NCBI RefSeq assembly: GCF_001651035.1
Contig: NZ_LXRG01000065.1
Location: 350,279-414,278 of the forward strand
DNA length: 64,000 nt
From: Halomonas sp. ALS9
GTDB taxonomy: Bacteria; Pseudomonadota; Gammaproteobacteria; Pseudomonadales; Halomonadaceae
Reading direction: 5' to 3'
Shown here: piece after piece, positions 16,395 through 24,655 of the stretch
Layout of the letters: every line of letters starts with the position of its first letter
Position numbering within the stretch: position 1 is the stretch's first letter
Made by a program: the position numbers and the translations under genes
The notes under the pieces: generated by a model
What the model saw: only the letters and a program-made list of their open reading frames with translations
Database searches by the model: none
What the model was told of the DNA's origin: nothing

Positions 16395-17627
16395 ATGCGT
16401 GAAGCTGCCAGTCAGGCTGAGTCGTGGCCAAAAGTCATTTTAACCGGCGCGCAAATGCTGTTTGTAGCGTTTGGCGCCTTGGTGTTAGTGCCTCTTCTGA
16501 CCGGTCTTGACCCGAGTGTTGCACTGTTCACGGCCGGGGTGGGAACCCTAGTATTTCACGCGGTTACCAAACAAAGCGTGCCAGTTTTTTTGGCCTCATC
16601 GTTTGCTTTTATTGCCCCCATTCAAGGCTCTGTGGCGAGTTTTGGCGTGTCAGCGACCATGGGCGGGTTAATGGCGGCGGGGCTGGTCTATGTGGCGATT
16701 TCCCAGGCGGTGCGCTTAAAAGGTACTGCTTGGCTGCACCGCTTGCTTCCCGCTGTAGTGGTGGGGCCGGTGATTATGGTGATTGGCCTGTCGCTGGCAC
16801 CGGTGGCGGTTAGCATGGCGACCGGGGAAACCAGTGACAACATCGGCTATGGCGCGGCAATCTTTCTCTCGATGACCAGTTTATTAGTGACGTTAGTGCT
16901 AGCCGTATTTGGCCGCGGGCTACTTCGCCTAGTGCCGATTATCGGCGGCATTGTCACCGGCTATTGTTTGGCGTTGGTGATGGGGGCCGTCGACTTTACG
17001 CCTGTGCGTGAGGCAGCGTGGCTATCAATCCCCAGCTTTACCGCTCCGAGTTTTCACTGGGCGGCTATTCTGTTTATGATTCCGGTCGCGATTGCCCCGG
17101 CGGTAGAGCACATTGGTGATATGGTGGCGATTGGTTCGGTGACCCGCAAAAACTACCTAGAAAAGCCTGGCCTACATCGCACGCTGTTAGGCGATGGGTT
17201 GGCAACCAGCGTGGCAGCGCTATTCGGCGGGCCGCCGAATACGACCTACTCGGAAGTCACCGGCGCCGTAACCCTCACTCGGGCGTTTAATCCCAAGTAC
17301 ATGATCGTTGCCGCGATTATTGCCATTGTGCTGGCGTTTGTGTCCAAGCTTGGCGCGCTGCTGCAGACCATTCCTGGCCCGGTAATGGGCGGCATTATGA
17401 CGCTACTGTTTGGCTCCATTGCGGTGGTTGGTATGAACACTCTGGTACGCGCTGGTCAGTCGCTGACGGCACCCCGCAATTTAGTGGTGGTCTCACTGAT
17501 ACTGGTGTTCGGTATTGGCGGCATGCAGTTTGGCGGTGGCCAGTTTACGCTGCAGGGCGTTAGCCTGGCCGCCTTAGTGGGTATTGCGTTGAACTGGCTA
17601 TTACCCCGCGAGCAAGAGGGCGAGTAG
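16395..17627 (+). CDS. uraA: Uracil permease (NCS2 family)
   Basis: Proton-coupled uracil importer, 410 residues with the 14-helix NCS2 fold. Seen: LTGAQMLFVAFGALVLVPLL in helix 1, VPVFLASSFAFIAPIQ (the helix 3 half-break that binds substrate), the NCS2 signature APAVEHIGDMVAIG with the key Glu near 243, and GGPPNTTYSEVTGAV in helix 10. ATG at 16395 has AGGA 8 bases before it; readings from further upstream run through the terminator and are rejected. Paired with upp just upstream, as in E. coli. Confidence 0.94.
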   Translation: MREAASQAESWPKVILTGAQMLFVAFGALVLVPLLTGLDPSVALFTAGVGTLVFHAVTKQSVPVFLASSFAFIAPIQGSVASFGVSATMGGLMAAGLVYVAISQAVRLKGTAWLHRLLPAVVVGPVIMVIGLSLAPVAVSMATGETSDNIGYGAAIFLSMTSLLVTLVLAVFGRGLLRLVPIIGGIVTGYCLALVMGAVDFTPVREAAWLSIPSFTAPSFHWAAILFMIPVAIAPAVEHIGDMVAIGSVTRKNYLEKPGLHRTLLGDGLATSVAALFGGPPNTTYSEVTGAVTLTRAFNPKYMIVAAIIAIVLAFVSKLGALLQTIPGPVMGGIMTLLFGSIAVVGMNTLVRAGQSLTAPRNLVVVSLILVFGIGGMQFGGGQFTLQGVSLAALVGIALNWLLPREQEGE

Positions 17628-17698
17628 AGTCATTCTCTATAGCGCTGCGTGAATCGTTAGAACGGTAGCGTTTAGTGATTATCAGGAGTCTTGGCAGC

Positions 17699-18271
17699 AT
17701 GGAAAACGAATTAACCGCGCCCTTTCCCGTACTGGGGATTGCTGCCTGGAGCGGCACCGGAAAAACGACGCTGTTAGAGAAGCTGCTACCGCGATTAGGC
17801 GAGTATGGCTTGAAAGTTGCTGTCATTAAGCACGCTCACCACTCGTTTGATGTCGACCAGCCCGGCAAAGATAGTTATAAACTGCGCAGCGCCGGTGCTG
17901 CGCCGGTACTGGTGGCTTCTCGTCAACGGTTTGCGCTGATGCAGGAAACCCCCGGGCAGGAAGAGCCGGATTTAGCCCAGTTAATTGCCATGATGGCGCC
18001 GCACCAACCCGACTTGGTGATTGTCGAAGGTTTCAAGGCTTGGCCGATTCCCAAGCTGGTGCTTTACCGCGAAGGCATTGGTGATACGGCTATTTTAACC
18101 GGCCAATGGGTCGAGGCAGCCGCGCTGAGCGCACCACCGCCTATCGACCTAGCGGCTACGGTGACCCAGTTAAATCTAGACGATAGCGAAGCAATAGCGC
18201 GCTGGATAGTCAGTTGGTTAAGCGCGAAAAACGACGCTAGATTTTCAAGTTCTTCGGCTTCAAGTATCTAA
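17699..18271 (+). CDS. mobB: Molybdopterin-guanine dinucleotide biosynthesis protein B
   Basis: GTP-binding P-loop protein that helps MobA attach GMP to molybdenum cofactor. It has 190 residues from ATG 17699, with AGGAG 10 bases before. Seen: Walker [19 protein letters not shown] near 22, [20 protein letters not shown] with the family His and Asp residues, and [18 protein letters not shown] near 118. The last residues ([10 protein letters not shown]) are encoded by the first unit of a 30-bp duplication that spans the stop codon, so the native C-terminus may once have differed. Followed by moaCD and moaE. Confidence 0.92.
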   Translation: MENELTAPFPVLGIAAWSGTGKTTLLEKLLPRLGEYGLKVAVIKHAHHSFDVDQPGKDSYKLRSAGAAPVLVASRQRFALMQETPGQEEPDLAQLIAMMAPHQPDLVIVEGFKAWPIPKLVLYREGIGDTAILTGQWVEAAALSAPPPIDLAATVTQLNLDDSEAIARWIVSWLSAKNDARFSSSSASSI

Positions 18272-18300
18272 ATTTCAAGTGCTTGGGCTTCAAAAAAGCA
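18243..18300. repeat. 30-bp imperfect duplication over the mobB stop codon
   Basis: Two units starting TTTCAAGT at 18243 and 18273 share about 20 bases (TTTCAAGTKCTTSGGCTTCAA) at a 30-base period. The first unit encodes the Ser-rich end of MobB and its stop; the second fills the short gap before moaCD. Confidence 0.75.
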
Positions 18301-18311
18301 ACGGTGACAAT

Positions 18312-19109
18312 ATGCATCTTACCCACCTCAATACCCGTGGCGAAGCCAATATGGTGGATGTCGGCGATAAACAAGAAACTCGCCGCGAAGCCGTCGCTTC
18401 AGGCCGTATTGTCATGCAGCCTGAAACGCTGAAACTGCTTAGCGATGGTGAGTTGCCCAAGGGCGATGTGCTGGCCACCGCACGTATCGCCGGCATTCAG
18501 GCGGCCAAACGCACCCATGAGCTGATTCCACTCTGTCATGCATTGGCGCTCTCTAAGGTGTCCGTTGAGTTTGACATCGATATTGCCGAATCCTGCGTTC
18601 ATGTGACGTCTCTGTGTCGTTTGAATGGCCGCACTGGGGTTGAAATGGAAGCCCTTACCGCCGTTTCGGTAGCCTGTTTGACGCTTTACGATATGTGCAA
18701 AGCGGTCGATAAAGGTATGCGGATCGAAGCCATTCAGCTCGACAGCAAGCAGGGTGGACTGCGTGGTGACTACCAGCGTATGAGCGCTCAGGCGCCCATT
18801 GTTACCGGCGACGGCGTGGCCGGAGAAGTCAGCTTGGGCGAACGCTGCCCTTCACCCTGCATACGGGTTAAGTTTTTAGCTGAGCTGCGTGAGCGGGTTG
18901 GCGAGAGCGAGGCAGTGGTGAGCCTTGATCAACTGGCTAGCCGCGACATTAGCGGACTGAAAGCCGCGCTGACCGAGCGCGATAGCCGCTTTAAACAGCT
19001 AACCGACCAGCGCACGTTGTGTGCGATTAACCAAGTCATGGCCAATGACGAAGCGTTAGTGACCGATGATGACGAAGTGGCGTTTTTCCCGCCAGTCACA
19101 GGGGGGTGA
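18312..19109 (+). CDS. MoaC-MoaD fusion (cyclic pyranopterin monophosphate synthase + molybdopterin synthase small subunit)
   Basis: A single 265-residue frame carries two molybdenum cofactor proteins. Residues 1 to about 155 are MoaC, which forms cyclic pyranopterin monophosphate: [47 protein letters not shown] with the catalytic Glu, Asp and Lys, and [12 protein letters not shown]. After a linker (about 156-183), residues 184-265 are MoaD, a ubiquitin-like sulfur carrier: [13 protein letters not shown] and the invariant end [13 protein letters not shown]. The C-terminal Gly-Gly stays free, as needed for adenylation and thiocarboxylate formation. GGTGA precedes the ATG. The stop overlaps the moaE GTG start. 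No frameshift is needed to read through. Confidence 0.93.
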   Translation: MHLTHLNTRGEANMVDVGDKQETRREAVASGRIVMQPETLKLLSDGELPKGDVLATARIAGIQAAKRTHELIPLCHALALSKVSVEFDIDIAESCVHVTSLCRLNGRTGVEMEALTAVSVACLTLYDMCKAVDKGMRIEAIQLDSKQGGLRGDYQRMSAQAPIVTGDGVAGEVSLGERCPSPCIRVKFLAELRERVGESEAVVSLDQLASRDISGLKAALTERDSRFKQLTDQRTLCAINQVMANDEALVTDDDEVAFFPPVTGG

Positions 19110-19579
19110 GGGTGGATAGTAAGCTGGATATTAAAGTAGCCATTCAAGCAGCCCCGTTCTCAATGGCCTATGGCTATGACGATGCCTTGGCGGGGCGCAG
19201 CGATATTGGCGCGGTAGTCAGTTTTACCGGCTTGGTGCGTGATTTTAATGAGACGCCTGACGTCACGGGGTTAACGCTGGAACACTATCCGGGCATGACC
19301 GAGCGCACGCTGACAGAGATTGGTGAGCAGGCCTGGCAGCGCTGGTCGCTCCAAGCGGTGCGGATTATTCATCGCGTTGGCTATCTGGAGCCGGGTGATC
19401 CAATTGTGCGGGTGCTGGTGGCTAGTGCACACCGGCGTGAGGCATTCGAAGCCTGCGATTTCATAATGGATTACCTGAAAACCCAGGCGCCTTTCTGGAA
19501 GAAAGAGCACTCTACCCAGGGTGAGTATTGGGTTAAAGAGCGCCACTCTGATCAGCAGGATGCAGCGCGCTGGCGTTAA
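19106..19579 (+). CDS. moaE: Molybdopterin synthase catalytic subunit
   Basis: Large subunit of MPT synthase; moves sulfur from MoaD thiocarboxylate onto cyclic pyranopterin. It has 157 residues. Seen: [15 protein letters not shown] near 33, [41 protein letters not shown], and the catalytic Lys region [20 protein letters not shown] near 130. The start is GTG at 19106, overlapping the moaCD stop by 4 bases (GTGA); a second GTG at 19112 is also possible. Its partner MoaD is fused to MoaC immediately upstream, so synthase assembly must accommodate that fusion. Confidence 0.94.
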   Translation: MRVDSKLDIKVAIQAAPFSMAYGYDDALAGRSDIGAVVSFTGLVRDFNETPDVTGLTLEHYPGMTERTLTEIGEQAWQRWSLQAVRIIHRVGYLEPGDPIVRVLVASAHRREAFEACDFIMDYLKTQAPFWKKEHSTQGEYWVKERHSDQQDAARWR

Positions 19580-19603
19580 TGTAGGTCCAGCGCGAGTAGA
19601 CTC

Positions 19604-21298
19604 CTATCGATTGGCGGCGTTGTCCAGGATGACTGTGTCTGGCATTTCGGCGGCCATAATCTGTAGGTGCACATCGGGCAGGTGCTGCATATGCTCCGCC
19701 AGCCAGTGAACCAAGCGGGGCTGCAATGCCTGACGCAAGTCGGCAAGCGTCTCTGCTGCAATCTCCTCAAGCTGATCATCCAGCCAATCGCTAAAGCTAT
19801 CTTCATCCAGCGGGCTGGCCCCTGAGGCATCCAACATCAAGCGGCCAATCCGTGCCCAGCCAGTGTCAGTCGCGGTCACCGGTAGCGCAAGGTATAAGCT
19901 GCCGCGACGGGTCTTATTGGCGTCATTCAACTCAAGACCGGGATGGGGCACCACGCTGTTCTGACTGACTATGCAGGGCGGCTGCGGATAGCGCGCCTCG
20001 CAGCGCAGCCCGTGGCTATCAAAATTGATCAGATCGCCGTTTATCGGTGTCAGTGGGGCACTAATGCCCAGCTGGTTGGCGATGGCCTGATGGGCCTGCT
20101 GATGGCGTGCTTCGCCATGCACCGGCATAAGATGCTTGGGCCTGACCCACTGATAGAGTTTGATCAGCTCATCCTGAGCAGGATGCCCTGTGGCATGTAA
20201 TTCAGGGTGATTGAACTCGTCATAGATGCTGACACCGAGATGCGCCAAACGCTTTTTAAGCTGCTCGATGGGGCGCTCATTGCCGGGAATGGCTTTAGCC
20301 GAGAAAATGACGTTATCGCCCGGCTGAAGATCCACATAGGGGTGACGGCCCTGGGCGAGACGCTGAAGTGCGGCGCGGGGCTCGCCCTGACTCCCGGTGG
20401 CGATAATCACCACTTCATCCCGAGGCAGGTAGCCAAGGTCGTGGTTGGGCACCAGCGGCGGCAGATCATCCATATAGCCTAACCCACGCGCGACGCTGAC
20501 CATGCGCTCCATGGAGCGCCCCATTAAGCTGATACGACGGCCGCATCGATGCGCCGCGCGTCCTATCGCTAACACCCGGGCAAGATTGCTGGCAAAGCAA
20601 GAGATCACCACGCGGCCCTGGCAATTGCTGAGGGTTTTTGCCAACGCCCGGGCGACGTCCCCTTCGCTGCCAGAGTGGCCAGGCATTGGAGCGTTGGTGG
20701 AGTCGCCCACGACTAAGTCAATTGGTGCAAGCGCCTTGAAGTGGGTGGCGCTGATCGGCGTGCCGATGATCGGTTCGGGGTCGAGTTTCCAGTCACCGGT
20801 ATGCAAGACACGGTAGCCACCGGCGATCATCATTAACGCACAGCTCTCTGGGATCGAGTGCGTTAACAGCAAATAGCGCAGCGTGAACGGTCCGCTTTCC
20901 AGCGCCTCGCCAGGTTCAATGACATGGATAGCCGCGCTGCTAAGCTGATGCTCGGCAAACTTTAGCCGCAACAGGCCCGCCGCTAGCGGAGTGGCGTAAA
21001 TGGGACAGTTCCACATCGGCCAGAGCCAGGCCACCGCGCCAATGTGGTCTTCATGGCCGTGGGTGATAAACAGCGCTTTGGGTACAATCCCTAATGCTTT
21101 CGGCGTATCGAGATTGGGCACTTGTAGCGGTGAGTTGGGAAGATCCTGGCGGATCGTCATGCCGCAGTCCACGGCTATCCAGTGGTCGTCATAGCCGTAT
21201 AGCGTTAGATTCATTCCAATCTCACCGCAGCCCCCCAGCGGCAAGATGCGCAGCGGTGGACGACGACGGGGACGAATTTGAACGCGTGGTGAATGCAT
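19604..21298 (-). CDS. RNase J-like metallo-beta-lactamase/beta-CASP ribonuclease
   Basis: A 564-residue RNase J family protein, expected to cut or trim RNA from the 5' end. Seen: N-terminal RILPLGGCGEIGMNLTLYGY, metal site HGHEDHIGA near 80, VLHTGDWKLDPEP, beta-CASP motif A VVISCFASNLARV, then HATGHPAQDELIKL and VHGEARHQQAH near 405-435, matching RNase J motifs B and C. A C-terminal domain of about 110 residues follows. Enteric bacteria lack RNase J, but related proteins occur in other gammaproteobacteria. It stands alone, convergent with moaE (24-base gap). Whether it is exo- or endonucleolytic cannot be seen. Confidence 0.88.
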   Translation of the reverse strand: MHSPRVQIRPRRRPPLRILPLGGCGEIGMNLTLYGYDDHWIAVDCGMTIRQDLPNSPLQVPNLDTPKALGIVPKALFITHGHEDHIGAVAWLWPMWNCPIYATPLAAGLLRLKFAEHQLSSAAIHVIEPGEALESGPFTLRYLLLTHSIPESCALMMIAGGYRVLHTGDWKLDPEPIIGTPISATHFKALAPIDLVVGDSTNAPMPGHSGSEGDVARALAKTLSNCQGRVVISCFASNLARVLAIGRAAHRCGRRISLMGRSMERMVSVARGLGYMDDLPPLVPNHDLGYLPRDEVVIIATGSQGEPRAALQRLAQGRHPYVDLQPGDNVIFSAKAIPGNERPIEQLKKRLAHLGVSIYDEFNHPELHATGHPAQDELIKLYQWVRPKHLMPVHGEARHQQAHQAIANQLGISAPLTPINGDLINFDSHGLRCEARYPQPPCIVSQNSVVPHPGLELNDANKTRRGSLYLALPVTATDTGWARIGRLMLDASGASPLDEDSFSDWLDDQLEEIAAETLADLRQALQPRLVHWLAEHMQHLPDVHLQIMAAEMPDTVILDNAANR

Positions 21299-21444
21299 CT
21301 GTTATGAAAAACCTAAAAAGTAGTGACTTAACTATACGGGAAGGCAGGGGCGGCTAACAATCATCCTTGGCCTTCCGATACAATATGCAGCCTAAGCCGC
21401 TGGTTTGTCATAATTACCTTAGAAATAGGTCAAGAGTAGCTCAC

Positions 21445-22299
21445 ATGTCTCATTATTATCGTTTAGTGGTTTCCTGTCCTGACCGGGTGGGGATTGTTGC
21501 AAGGGTCTCGAGTTTTATTGCCCAGCAGGGCGGCTCTATTACCGAAGCCAGCCAGCACTCTGATTTAGAAACCGGCTGCTTTTTTATGCGCTATGAAATT
21601 TTGGCGGATTCGGTAGGTATGACCGTAGAAGCGTTGCGCGAGGCGTTTGCGCCGGTAGCCAGCGAATTCAATATGCAGTGGTCACTGGTGGATACCCAAC
21701 AACGTCGGCGGGTAGTACTGATGGTATCGCGAGAGTCACACTGCTTGGTCGATCTACTTTACCGCTGGCAAGCGGGTGAGCTGGATTGCGATATTGTTGG
21801 GGTTATCTCCAATCATGACGATATGCGTTCTTTGACAGAGTGGTACGGCATTCCATACCACCATGTGCCGGTAGACCCTGACAATAAGCAAGCCTCCTTT
21901 GCCAAGGTACAGGCCGAAATCGACAGTGCCCGCGCTGACTGCGTGGTGTTGGCACGCTATATGCAAATTCTGCCCCCTGATCTGTGTGCACGCTATGCGG
22001 GACGCGTGATCAATATCCATCACAGCTTTTTGCCCTCTTTTGCCGGGGCAAAACCCTACCACCAGGCTTACCAGCGGGGCGTAAAACTTATCGGGGCTAC
22101 CTGCCACTATGTGACCGAGGAGCTCGATGCAGGCCCCATCATCGAACAGGATATTCATCGTGTTAGCCACTGCCATACACCTACGGATTTAGTACGCTTT
22201 GGCCGTGATGTAGAGAAGGCGGTGCTCGCTCGCGGGTTGCGTTGGCACTTAGAAGATCGCGTGCTGGTGCACGGCAATAAGACAGTGGTCTTTAGCTAG
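21445..22299 (+). CDS. purU: Formyltetrahydrofolate deformylase
   Basis: Hydrolyses 10-formyl-THF to formate and THF, balancing one-carbon pools. It has 284 residues from ATG 21445, with AAGAG upstream. Seen: N-terminal ACT domain (SCPDRVGIVARVSSFI, about 8-80), where glycine and methionine are known to act on the E. coli enzyme. A PurN-like catalytic domain follows: VLMVSRESHCLVDLL, NIHHSFLPSFAGAKPYHQAY with catalytic His, and HYVTEELDAGPII with catalytic Asp. Divergent from the RNase J-like gene; the CbiM-like gene follows after 34 bases. Confidence 0.95.
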   Translation: MSHYYRLVVSCPDRVGIVARVSSFIAQQGGSITEASQHSDLETGCFFMRYEILADSVGMTVEALREAFAPVASEFNMQWSLVDTQQRRRVVLMVSRESHCLVDLLYRWQAGELDCDIVGVISNHDDMRSLTEWYGIPYHHVPVDPDNKQASFAKVQAEIDSARADCVVLARYMQILPPDLCARYAGRVINIHHSFLPSFAGAKPYHQAYQRGVKLIGATCHYVTEELDAGPIIEQDIHRVSHCHTPTDLVRFGRDVEKAVLARGLRWHLEDRVLVHGNKTVVFS

Positions 22300-22333
22300 A
22301 GGCTCCCTAACGCCATCAACCCGAGAGGCCGCC

Positions 22334-23005
22334 ATGTCATTCGCGCAAAGTGTTTTAGCGCCCTGGGCGCTGCTGTTTACCTGGCTACTCTCGCTAGGCG
22401 TTTTAGCGTGGGCACTTTGGGGGCGGCCCTGGCAGGTGTTGCTAGCGGATACGGCGCTTCAGCACCGCTGGCTAGGCGCCACGCTGGCAGTGCTGCTGAT
22501 GTGGCAGCTTCGTGCGCAGGCGGTTGATTGGCTCACGCTGCACCTTGTTTTCACAGTATTAATGACACTCGTTTTTAAAGCACCATTAGCGCTGATTAGC
22601 AACGTGCTGATTAATATCGCTATGGTGGTCATTGGTCGCAACGAGTGGATGCTAATGGGGGCAAACGTACTGGTTACCGGTGTCGTCCCGGCGGCCGTCA
22701 TTGGCACGGTATGGCGGCTGGTAGATCGCCGCCTGCCGGATAATTTAATGGTCTTTCTGTTTGCCTGCGGCTTTTTCGGCGCGGCGCTGGCAACGCTGGG
22801 GGGAGGGTTAGCGGCGGTACTGCTGATTATCGTCTCAGGAACCGATCCAGAGGCGATCTATCTCGCCCAGGAGTATGCGCGCTTCTTACCGCTACTAATG
22901 CCTTCAGAGGCCTTTATAACCGGCATGCTGCTGAGTATTCTGCTGGTCTATCACCCTAACTGGGTGGCCACCTTCAATGACCACCGCTATATCGACCTGC
23001 AATAG
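22334..23005 (+). CDS. CbiM-like energy-coupling factor transporter S-component (orphan)
   Basis: A 223-residue polytopic membrane protein of the CbiM superfamily, which includes the substrate-binding parts of cobalt and nickel ECF importers. Seven or so hydrophobic segments; conserved-looking features are NVLINIAMVVIGRNEWMLMGANVL and LLMPSEAFITGMLLSILLVYHPNWV. The His-rich N-terminal metal loop of true CbiM (MHI...) is absent, as the protein begins MSFAQSV. No CbiQ/CbiO partners are nearby. Similar orphan proteins occur in pseudomonads; the substrate is unknown. GAGAGG supports the ATG. Convergent with lexA, 9 bases away. Confidence 0.75.
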   Translation: MSFAQSVLAPWALLFTWLLSLGVLAWALWGRPWQVLLADTALQHRWLGATLAVLLMWQLRAQAVDWLTLHLVFTVLMTLVFKAPLALISNVLINIAMVVIGRNEWMLMGANVLVTGVVPAAVIGTVWRLVDRRLPDNLMVFLFACGFFGAALATLGGGLAAVLLIIVSGTDPEAIYLAQEYARFLPLLMPSEAFITGMLLSILLVYHPNWVATFNDHRYIDLQ

Positions 23006-23014
23006 TGGTGGTTG

Positions 23015-23695
23015 CTAGCCGAGTGCCTGGCCGTTACCGCCACGAATTACCCCTACACCAACGCCTTCGATATCGAGCGACTGGGATCGCAGGTCGATTT
23101 CAATGGGCGCAAAGTCGGGGTTTTCAGCAAATAGCGTCACTTGGTGCCCCTGGCGTTTGAAGCGTTTGACCGTTACTTCATCATCTAGTCGTGCTACTAC
23201 AATCTGGCCATCGCGCACCCGGTCGGTGCGATGCACCGCTAATAAATCGCCTTCCAAAATACCAATATCTTTCATCGAAAGCCCGCGTACGCGCAGCAGG
23301 TAGTCGGCTTTGGGTGTAAAATACTCGGCTGGCAGGGGGCAGTAACGATCAATATGTTCAGCGGCTAAAATGGGGCTGCCAGCGGCCACCTCACCGATTA
23401 CGGGCAGTCCAGTCGGCAGCGTCTCAACGTTGGCAGCAGGTAACGAGGTGACGGCGTTTTCCAGGACGTCTTGAGGTTCCTGGTTGGGCAGGCGGATGCC
23501 ACGAGAGGTGTTGCGGATAATGCGAATAACGCCTTTGCGTTCCAGCGCGCGCAGGTGCTCTTCTGCAGCGTTGGGAGAGCGGAAGCCAAGTGCTTTGGCA
23601 ATTTCGGCGCGGGTAGGAGGGTAGCCAAATTCGCCCATAGTCTTAACGATAAAATCAAACACGTGCTGTTGGCGAGCGGTTAGCGGACGCGACAT
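23015..23695 (-). CDS. lexA: LexA repressor
   Basis: SOS master repressor that cleaves itself when RecA filaments form. It has 226 residues, longer than E. coli's 202 because of a linker around residues 75-100. Seen: N-terminal winged helix [12 protein letters not shown] and [25 protein letters not shown], cleavage site VAAGSP, catalytic Ser in [16 protein letters not shown], and catalytic Lys in EVTVKRF. The ATG at 23695 has GGAG 6 bases before it. It is divergent from psrA, the same neighbour as in Pseudomonas. No canonical CTGT-N8-ACAG box was found upstream, only half-sites. Confidence 0.96.
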   Translation of the reverse strand: MSRPLTARQQHVFDFIVKTMGEFGYPPTRAEIAKALGFRSPNAAEEHLRALERKGVIRIIRNTSRGIRLPNQEPQDVLENAVTSLPAANVETLPTGLPVIGEVAAGSPILAAEHIDRYCPLPAEYFTPKADYLLRVRGLSMKDIGILEGDLLAVHRTDRVRDGQIVVARLDDEVTVKRFKRQGHQVTLFAENPDFAPIEIDLRSQSLDIEGVGVGVIRGGNGQALG

Positions 23696-23841
23696 ACCAG
23701 ACTCCATAAATTGTGAATAGACAGTAACAAGTTAAATGTCGACTTAATCAATGAGTGGTTAAGTATACAGTATGTTCCTCTGTCCAGTATATGGCTTGTC
23801 AGCGCCTATCGGTGATGCCTATGCAATTTTCCTAATCGTTT

Positions 23842-23854
23842 GAAACTAAGTTTC
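23842..23854. promoter_or_regulatory. Candidate PsrA operator 1 (GAAAC-N3-GTTTC)
   Basis: The perfect dyad GAAAC-TAA-GTTTC fits the published PsrA consensus (G/C)AAAC-N2-4-GTTT(G/C). It lies in the lexA-psrA intergenic region, 41 bases upstream of the psrA -35 box. Confidence 0.65.
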
Positions 23855-23894
23855 TGCTTATTTAACCAGCCACATTTTGTCAATAAATCAAGCG

Positions 23895-23949
23895 TTGAGC
23901 CCGCCAAAGTTATGGCATAGTATTTTGCTATGTTTTAAACACCTGTTTC
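23895..23949 (+). promoter_or_regulatory. psrA promoter with candidate PsrA operator 2
   Basis: TTGAGC (23895-23900), 17-base spacer, TAGTAT (23918-23923), predicted start near 23930. Just downstream, TAAAC-ACCT-GTTTC (23936-23949) matches the PsrA dyad except for its first base. That placement over early transcribed DNA suits autorepression. Confidence 0.55.
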
Positions 23950-23962
23950 CCTGGAGAGCGAC

Positions 23963-24655
23963 ATGGCTCAATCTGATACGGTGACACGTATACTCGATAC
24001 CGCTGAGGTGCTGTTTGCAGAGCGGGGTTTTGCCGAAACGTCGCTGCGTAACATCACAAGCAAAGCGCGCGTTAACCTGGCCGCCGTCAATTACCACTTT
24101 GGTTCCAAAAAAGCCCTGATTCAGGCTGTTTTTTCGCGATATCTGGATCCTTTTAATCAGCGTTTTCACACCGCTTTGGATGAGCTGGAAGGCCAACACG
24201 CTGGGCGCGTTATCCCGCTTGAAACACTGCTCGAAACCATGGCCACAACTGTTCTTGCGGTGCCAGCTGAGCGCAACAGTTTAAAAGTGTTTATGCGTCT
24301 GCTCGGTCTTGCCTACAGCCAGGCCCAGGGACATCTCCGGCGCCATATCCAGCAAGAGTACGGCGATGTATTTACCCGCTTCACCGAGCTTGTCCGTAAA
24401 GCAACGCCAAACCTGCCTGACGCAGAGCGTTTTTGGCGGCTACACTTTATGCTTGGCACGGTTATATTTACCCTGTCTGGCCTTGATGCACTGCGCGATA
24501 TCGCGGAGAAGGATTATCACGAACAGGTCTCTGTGCGTGACTTGGTAAGGCGGCTGCTCCCGGTCGTTGTAGCTGCCATGAATGCGCCTTTACCTCTGAC
24601 CCTTGAAGAAGCCAAGCCTGAAGAAGGAAAACATGCGAACGCCTACGCTAGCTGA
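23963..24655 (+). CDS. psrA: TetR-family fatty-acid-responsive regulator PsrA
   Basis: Autorepressor that releases DNA on binding long-chain fatty acids; in Pseudomonas it controls beta-oxidation genes and rpoS. It has 230 residues. Seen: TetR HTH TRILDTAEVLFAERGFAETS then LRNITSKARVNLAAVNYHFG in residues 8-52, and a ligand domain with MRLLGLAYSQAQGHLRRHI and FWRLHFMLGTVIFTLSG, close to Pseudomonas PsrA as I recall it. Its position beside lexA also matches. Two PsrA-type dyads lie upstream. The tail (TLEEAKPEEGKHANAYAS) overlaps the start of the next gene by 23 bases. Confidence 0.92.
   Translation: MAQSDTVTRILDTAEVLFAERGFAETSLRNITSKARVNLAAVNYHFGSKKALIQAVFSRYLDPFNQRFHTALDELEGQHAGRVIPLETLLETMATTVLAVPAERNSLKVFMRLLGLAYSQAQGHLRRHIQQEYGDVFTRFTELVRKATPNLPDAERFWRLHFMLGTVIFTLSGLDALRDIAEKDYHEQVSVRDLVRRLLPVVVAAMNAPLPLTLEEAKPEEGKHANAYAS

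Noticed and set aside
23762..23783. Possible LexA (SOS) box upstream of lexA
   Set aside because: Half-sites ACAG and CTGT occur in the wrong orientation and no CTGT-N8-ACAG was found; only a TATACT -10-like box on the - strand is suggestive. A degenerate box cannot be excluded.
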